A stretch of DNA of 7,659 nt from Pseudomonadota bacterium (GTDB lineage: Bacteria; Pseudomonadota; Gammaproteobacteria; Burkholderiales; Burkholderiaceae_D): contig JAEZVM010000099.1 of the NCBI GenBank assembly GCA_023420795.1, forward strand, positions 1 to 7,659. Reading direction: 5' to 3'. A program made the translations under genes and the position numbers. The notes beneath the pieces were generated by a model that searched no databases, was not told the origin of the DNA, and worked only from the letters and a program-made list of their open reading frames with translations. Of the stretch, positions 7,109-7,659 are shown piece by piece (the stretch's first letter is position 1; every line of letters begins with the position of its first letter).

Positions 7109-7138
7109 CATATAAGTGGTTTATTAGTCGTAATCCAA
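7109..7138 (-). promoter_or_regulatory. Candidate promoter of the regulator-kinase operon
   Basis: On the minus strand TTGGAT (7133-7138) is followed 18 bases later by TATATG (7109-7114); TTATAT one base earlier gives a 17-base gap. Matches are 3 of 6 and 4 of 6 to the sigma-70 hexamers. This lies in the most AT-rich part of the region and would leave a leader of about 30 bases before the ATG at 7070. Weak, from motif match only. Confidence 0.3.
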
Positions 7139-7190
7139 TACAGTCGGTCTATCGCCGCTGTTTTTGCCTTCTGTCAACTACGTACGCATG

Positions 7191-7216
7191 TTGCACGATA
7201 TTCGAGGCTCGTGCAA
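7191..7216. repeat. Perfect 8+8 inverted repeat, possible operator
   Basis: TTGCACGA, ten-base spacer, TCGTGCAA: perfect arms with centres 18 bases apart. It is not followed by a T-run on either strand, so it is not a terminator. It sits 121 bases upstream of the regulator start and 167 upstream of aroC, so it could serve either promoter. The arm spacing suits a dimeric regulator contacting one face of the helix over two turns, or an RNA hairpin in a long aroC leader. The binding protein is unknown. Confidence 0.5.
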
Positions 7217-7345
7217 TCCGCGTTCTCCACAGGTTTACTCCCAGTTCTTTGCTCGAAAAAACTGCTTGTATGTGGTGTTTCTTGCTTGTTGCCGGTCTGG
7301 ATGCGGCACGAATCAGGCTTTCAGCGGCTCAAACTGTCGATAAGC

Positions 7346-7351
7346 TAAAAT
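7346..7351 (+). promoter_or_regulatory. Candidate -10 element for aroC
   Basis: TAAAAT matches the sigma-70 -10 consensus at five of six bases and lies 31 bases before the aroC ATG. No recognisable -35 is found 16-18 bases upstream, so it would need an activator or be a chance match. Confidence 0.3.
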
Positions 7352-7382
7352 CTAACCTTTCCCAGAACAACTCGAAATCACT

Positions 7383-7659
7383 ATGTCCGGCAATACGTTT
7401 GGCACTATTTTTACCGTCACCACGTTTGGCGAATCGCATGGGCCGGCAATCGGCTGCGTGATTGACGGGTGCCCACCCGGCATGGTGCTGTCGGAAGCCG
7501 ATATCCAGCCTGAGCTCGATCGCCGCAAACCTGGCACCTCGCGTCATGTGACGCAACGGCAGGAGTCCGATACGGTGGAAATACTGTCCGGCGTATTTGA
7601 AGGCAAGACCACCGGAACACCGATTGCGTTGTTGATTCGCAACGAAGATCAACGCAGCA
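7383..7659 (+). CDS. aroC: Chorismate synthase, N-terminal part (cut by window edge)
   Basis: Last enzyme of the shikimate pathway: converts 5-enolpyruvylshikimate 3-phosphate to chorismate with reduced FMN, feeding aromatic amino acids, folate and quinones. The first 92 residues are present, about a quarter of the usual 350-370. The N-terminus MSGNTFG...VTTFGESHG and the first family signature (G16-E-S-H-G-P-A-I-G-C-V-I-D-G-C-P) are complete, including conserved H19. The R47-R-K-P-G motif of the active site follows. The ATG at 7383 is fixed by this alignment, since the family begins MxGNT. No strong Shine-Dalgarno sequence is visible before it. The gene is divergent from the signalling operon and shows no functional link to it. 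The frame is open to the right edge. Confidence 0.96.
   Translation, partial: MSGNTFGTIFTVTTFGESHGPAIGCVIDGCPPGMVLSEADIQPELDRRKPGTSRHVTQRQESDTVEILSGVFEGKTTGTPIALLIRNEDQRS

Larger units (their letters stand above)
7071..7382. other. Divergent intergenic region between the regulator operon and aroC (312 bases)
   Basis: Non-coding as far as I can tell. GC is about 45% by hand count over 7081-7380, well below the flanking genes; the first 60 bases are about 35%. It must hold the promoters of both the minus-strand operon and aroC. It contains the 8+8 inverted repeat at 7191-7216, weak promoter matches listed separately, and a perfect AGGAGG on the plus strand (7081-7086) with no credible gene behind it. 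No tRNA, terminator or small RNA structure was recognised. Confidence 0.7.

Noticed and set aside
6907..7461. 184-codon plus-strand frame covering the whole intergenic region before aroC, including a perfect AGGAGG at 7081
   Set aside because: It begins antisense to the REC domain, runs out of frame into aroC and shows no recognisable domain. After AGGAGG only a TTG twelve bases away is in this frame, which is unconvincing.

Overview
The window is about 60% GC in its coding parts. It reads as a chromosomal segment of a betaproteobacterium, most likely Burkholderiales and possibly Oxalobacteraceae. That placement rests on protein resemblance recalled from memory (MetY, the small CBS-domain protein, AroC), not on a search. 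I see no mobile element, tRNA, rRNA or CRISPR array.

Layout: (1) positions 1-1213, minus strand: most of metY, an O-acetylhomoserine sulfhydrylase whose C-terminus lies beyond the left edge. (2) 1214-1366: a divergent intergenic region with two perfect inverted repeats. (3) 1367-1822, plus strand: a 151-residue protein made of two CBS domains. (4) 1841-1880: a rho-independent terminator usable in both directions, between convergent genes. (5) 1902-4805, minus: a large membrane sensor histidine kinase with periplasmic sensor, HAMP, PAS, GAF, PAS, HisKA and HATPase modules. (6) 4848-7070, minus: a response regulator with REC, DUF3369, GGDEF and EAL domains. (7) 7071-7382: a divergent, AT-richer intergenic region of 312 bases with one strong inverted repeat and weak promoter candidates. 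(8) 7383 to the right edge, plus: the N-terminal 92 residues of chorismate synthase AroC.

The central biology is the two-gene minus-strand operon, transcribed regulator first and kinase second with a 36-base gap. The kinase probably integrates a periplasmic and several cytoplasmic signals and phosphorylates the REC domain of the regulator. The regulator keeps every EAL catalytic residue I could place, but its GGDEF motif reads GGDTF and it lacks the inhibitory I-site. I therefore predict a phosphorylation-controlled cyclic-di-GMP phosphodiesterase with a non-catalytic, possibly GTP-sensing, GGDEF domain. The flanking genes (metY, the CBS protein, aroC) are ordinary metabolism and show no clear link to it. 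I found no clearly undescribed system. The best leads are the degenerate GGDEF domain and the unexplained palindromes in the two divergent intergenic regions.
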